Below, piece by piece: positions 18,408 through 18,747 of a DNA stretch of 18,747 nucleotides (its first letter is position 1; every line of letters starts with the position of its first letter). Below the pieces are notes generated by a model. The model searched no databases and was not told the DNA's origin. It saw only the letters and a list, made by a program, of their open reading frames with translations. The position numbers and the translations under genes are program-made. Source of the DNA: Entamoeba invadens IP1 (Eukaryota > Evosea > Mastigamoebida > Endamoebidae); the NCBI RefSeq assembly GCF_000330505.1, contig NW_004191702.1, forward strand, positions 3,212 through 21,958, given 5' to 3'.

Positions 18408-18747
18408 TTGTTTTTATTTTTGATTTAAATAAAATGTGGATAATTACATTTTAATAAAGATAATGTTGAATAATATTGTTGATAAAATTTAATAATTTAA
18501 GATAATTATCTATTATGTCTAGATAATTACAATTAATTGTAAATAATTGGATTAAATTGGGATAATTTGTGATATTTTGGATTATTTTCAAAAATAAAAA
18601 GACAATTTTCGTTAATTAGAAGAGAAATTCCTTTATTTTACTAGATAATTATTGCATTTTTAGGATTAAATATATTTAAAATCGATAAAAATTGAAAAAA
18701 ACAGAAAAATTTAACTATTTACAAGACAAAAACAACCAAATAAGACT
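18408..18747 (-). repeat. Right inverted arm, 340 bp, reaching the window end
   Basis: The reverse complement matches 16575-16915 apart from one missing T. The element end is predicted one base beyond the window. Confidence 0.9.

Larger units (their letters stand above)
16574..18747 (-). mobile_element. IS630/Tc1-like transposon with near-identical long inverted arms
   Basis: The left end is TA (16572-16573) followed by CAGTCTTTATTTGG. The right arm, read inverted from the last base of the window, is AGTCTTATTTGG, so one more base (G) and a TA would complete it just outside. The arms are about 340 bp and differ, as far as I can read, by a single T. Between them lies a broken minus-strand DDE transposase. 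Total length is about 2.17 kb. Compared with the IS630-like element at 1197-3122, the arms are far better preserved. Confidence 0.85.

Overview
This is a strongly AT-rich eukaryotic window that best fits Entamoeba, most likely E. invadens. The reasons are an intact BspA-type leucine-rich-repeat gene with the style of N-terminus I associate with Entamoeba paralogues, very short gene spacing, and several DNA transposons of the Tc1/mariner/IS630, pogo and hAT types. E. invadens is known to be rich in DNA transposons. The species call is an inference. I saw no tRNA, rRNA or CRISPR. Only one protein gene (15014-15916, +) is intact. Nearly everything else is transposon sequence, mostly broken.

Layout. 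1-1173 holds no recognisable gene. 1174-11680 is best read as three nested elements. The outer one is a pogo/Tigger-like element with 63-bp terminal inverted repeats and TA target duplications at both ends; its broken transposase is at 3708-5443. An IS630/Tc1-like element (1197-3122) sits at a TA inside the outer element's left terminal repeat and splits it in two. A hAT element (5505-10481, broken transposase 6885-9011) sits 61 bp after the pogo stop codon. The outer right terminal repeat is at 11616-11678. 11681-12495 is AT-rich spacer.

12498-14812 is a 2.3-kb non-autonomous element with TACAGTC ends and TA duplications. It has no transposase, but carries GTGAGT motifs repeated every 19-20 bp near its ends. 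It stops about 200 bp upstream of the leucine-rich-repeat gene. 15917-16209 is spacer. A decayed, unrecognised minus-strand coding remnant (16210-16573) is cut by the last element, an IS630/Tc1-like transposon (16574 to the window end) with almost identical 340-bp inverted arms and a broken minus-strand transposase (17028-18369). The window ends about one base before that element's predicted end.

Working together: no operon or pathway is visible. The logic is one of layered insertion and decay. The pogo-like element came first, the IS630-like and hAT elements landed in it, and all three transposases then broke. The last element is the youngest judging by arm identity, although its own transposase is dead. 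Start positions for broken genes are approximate, and all family calls come from reading motifs, not from database searches.
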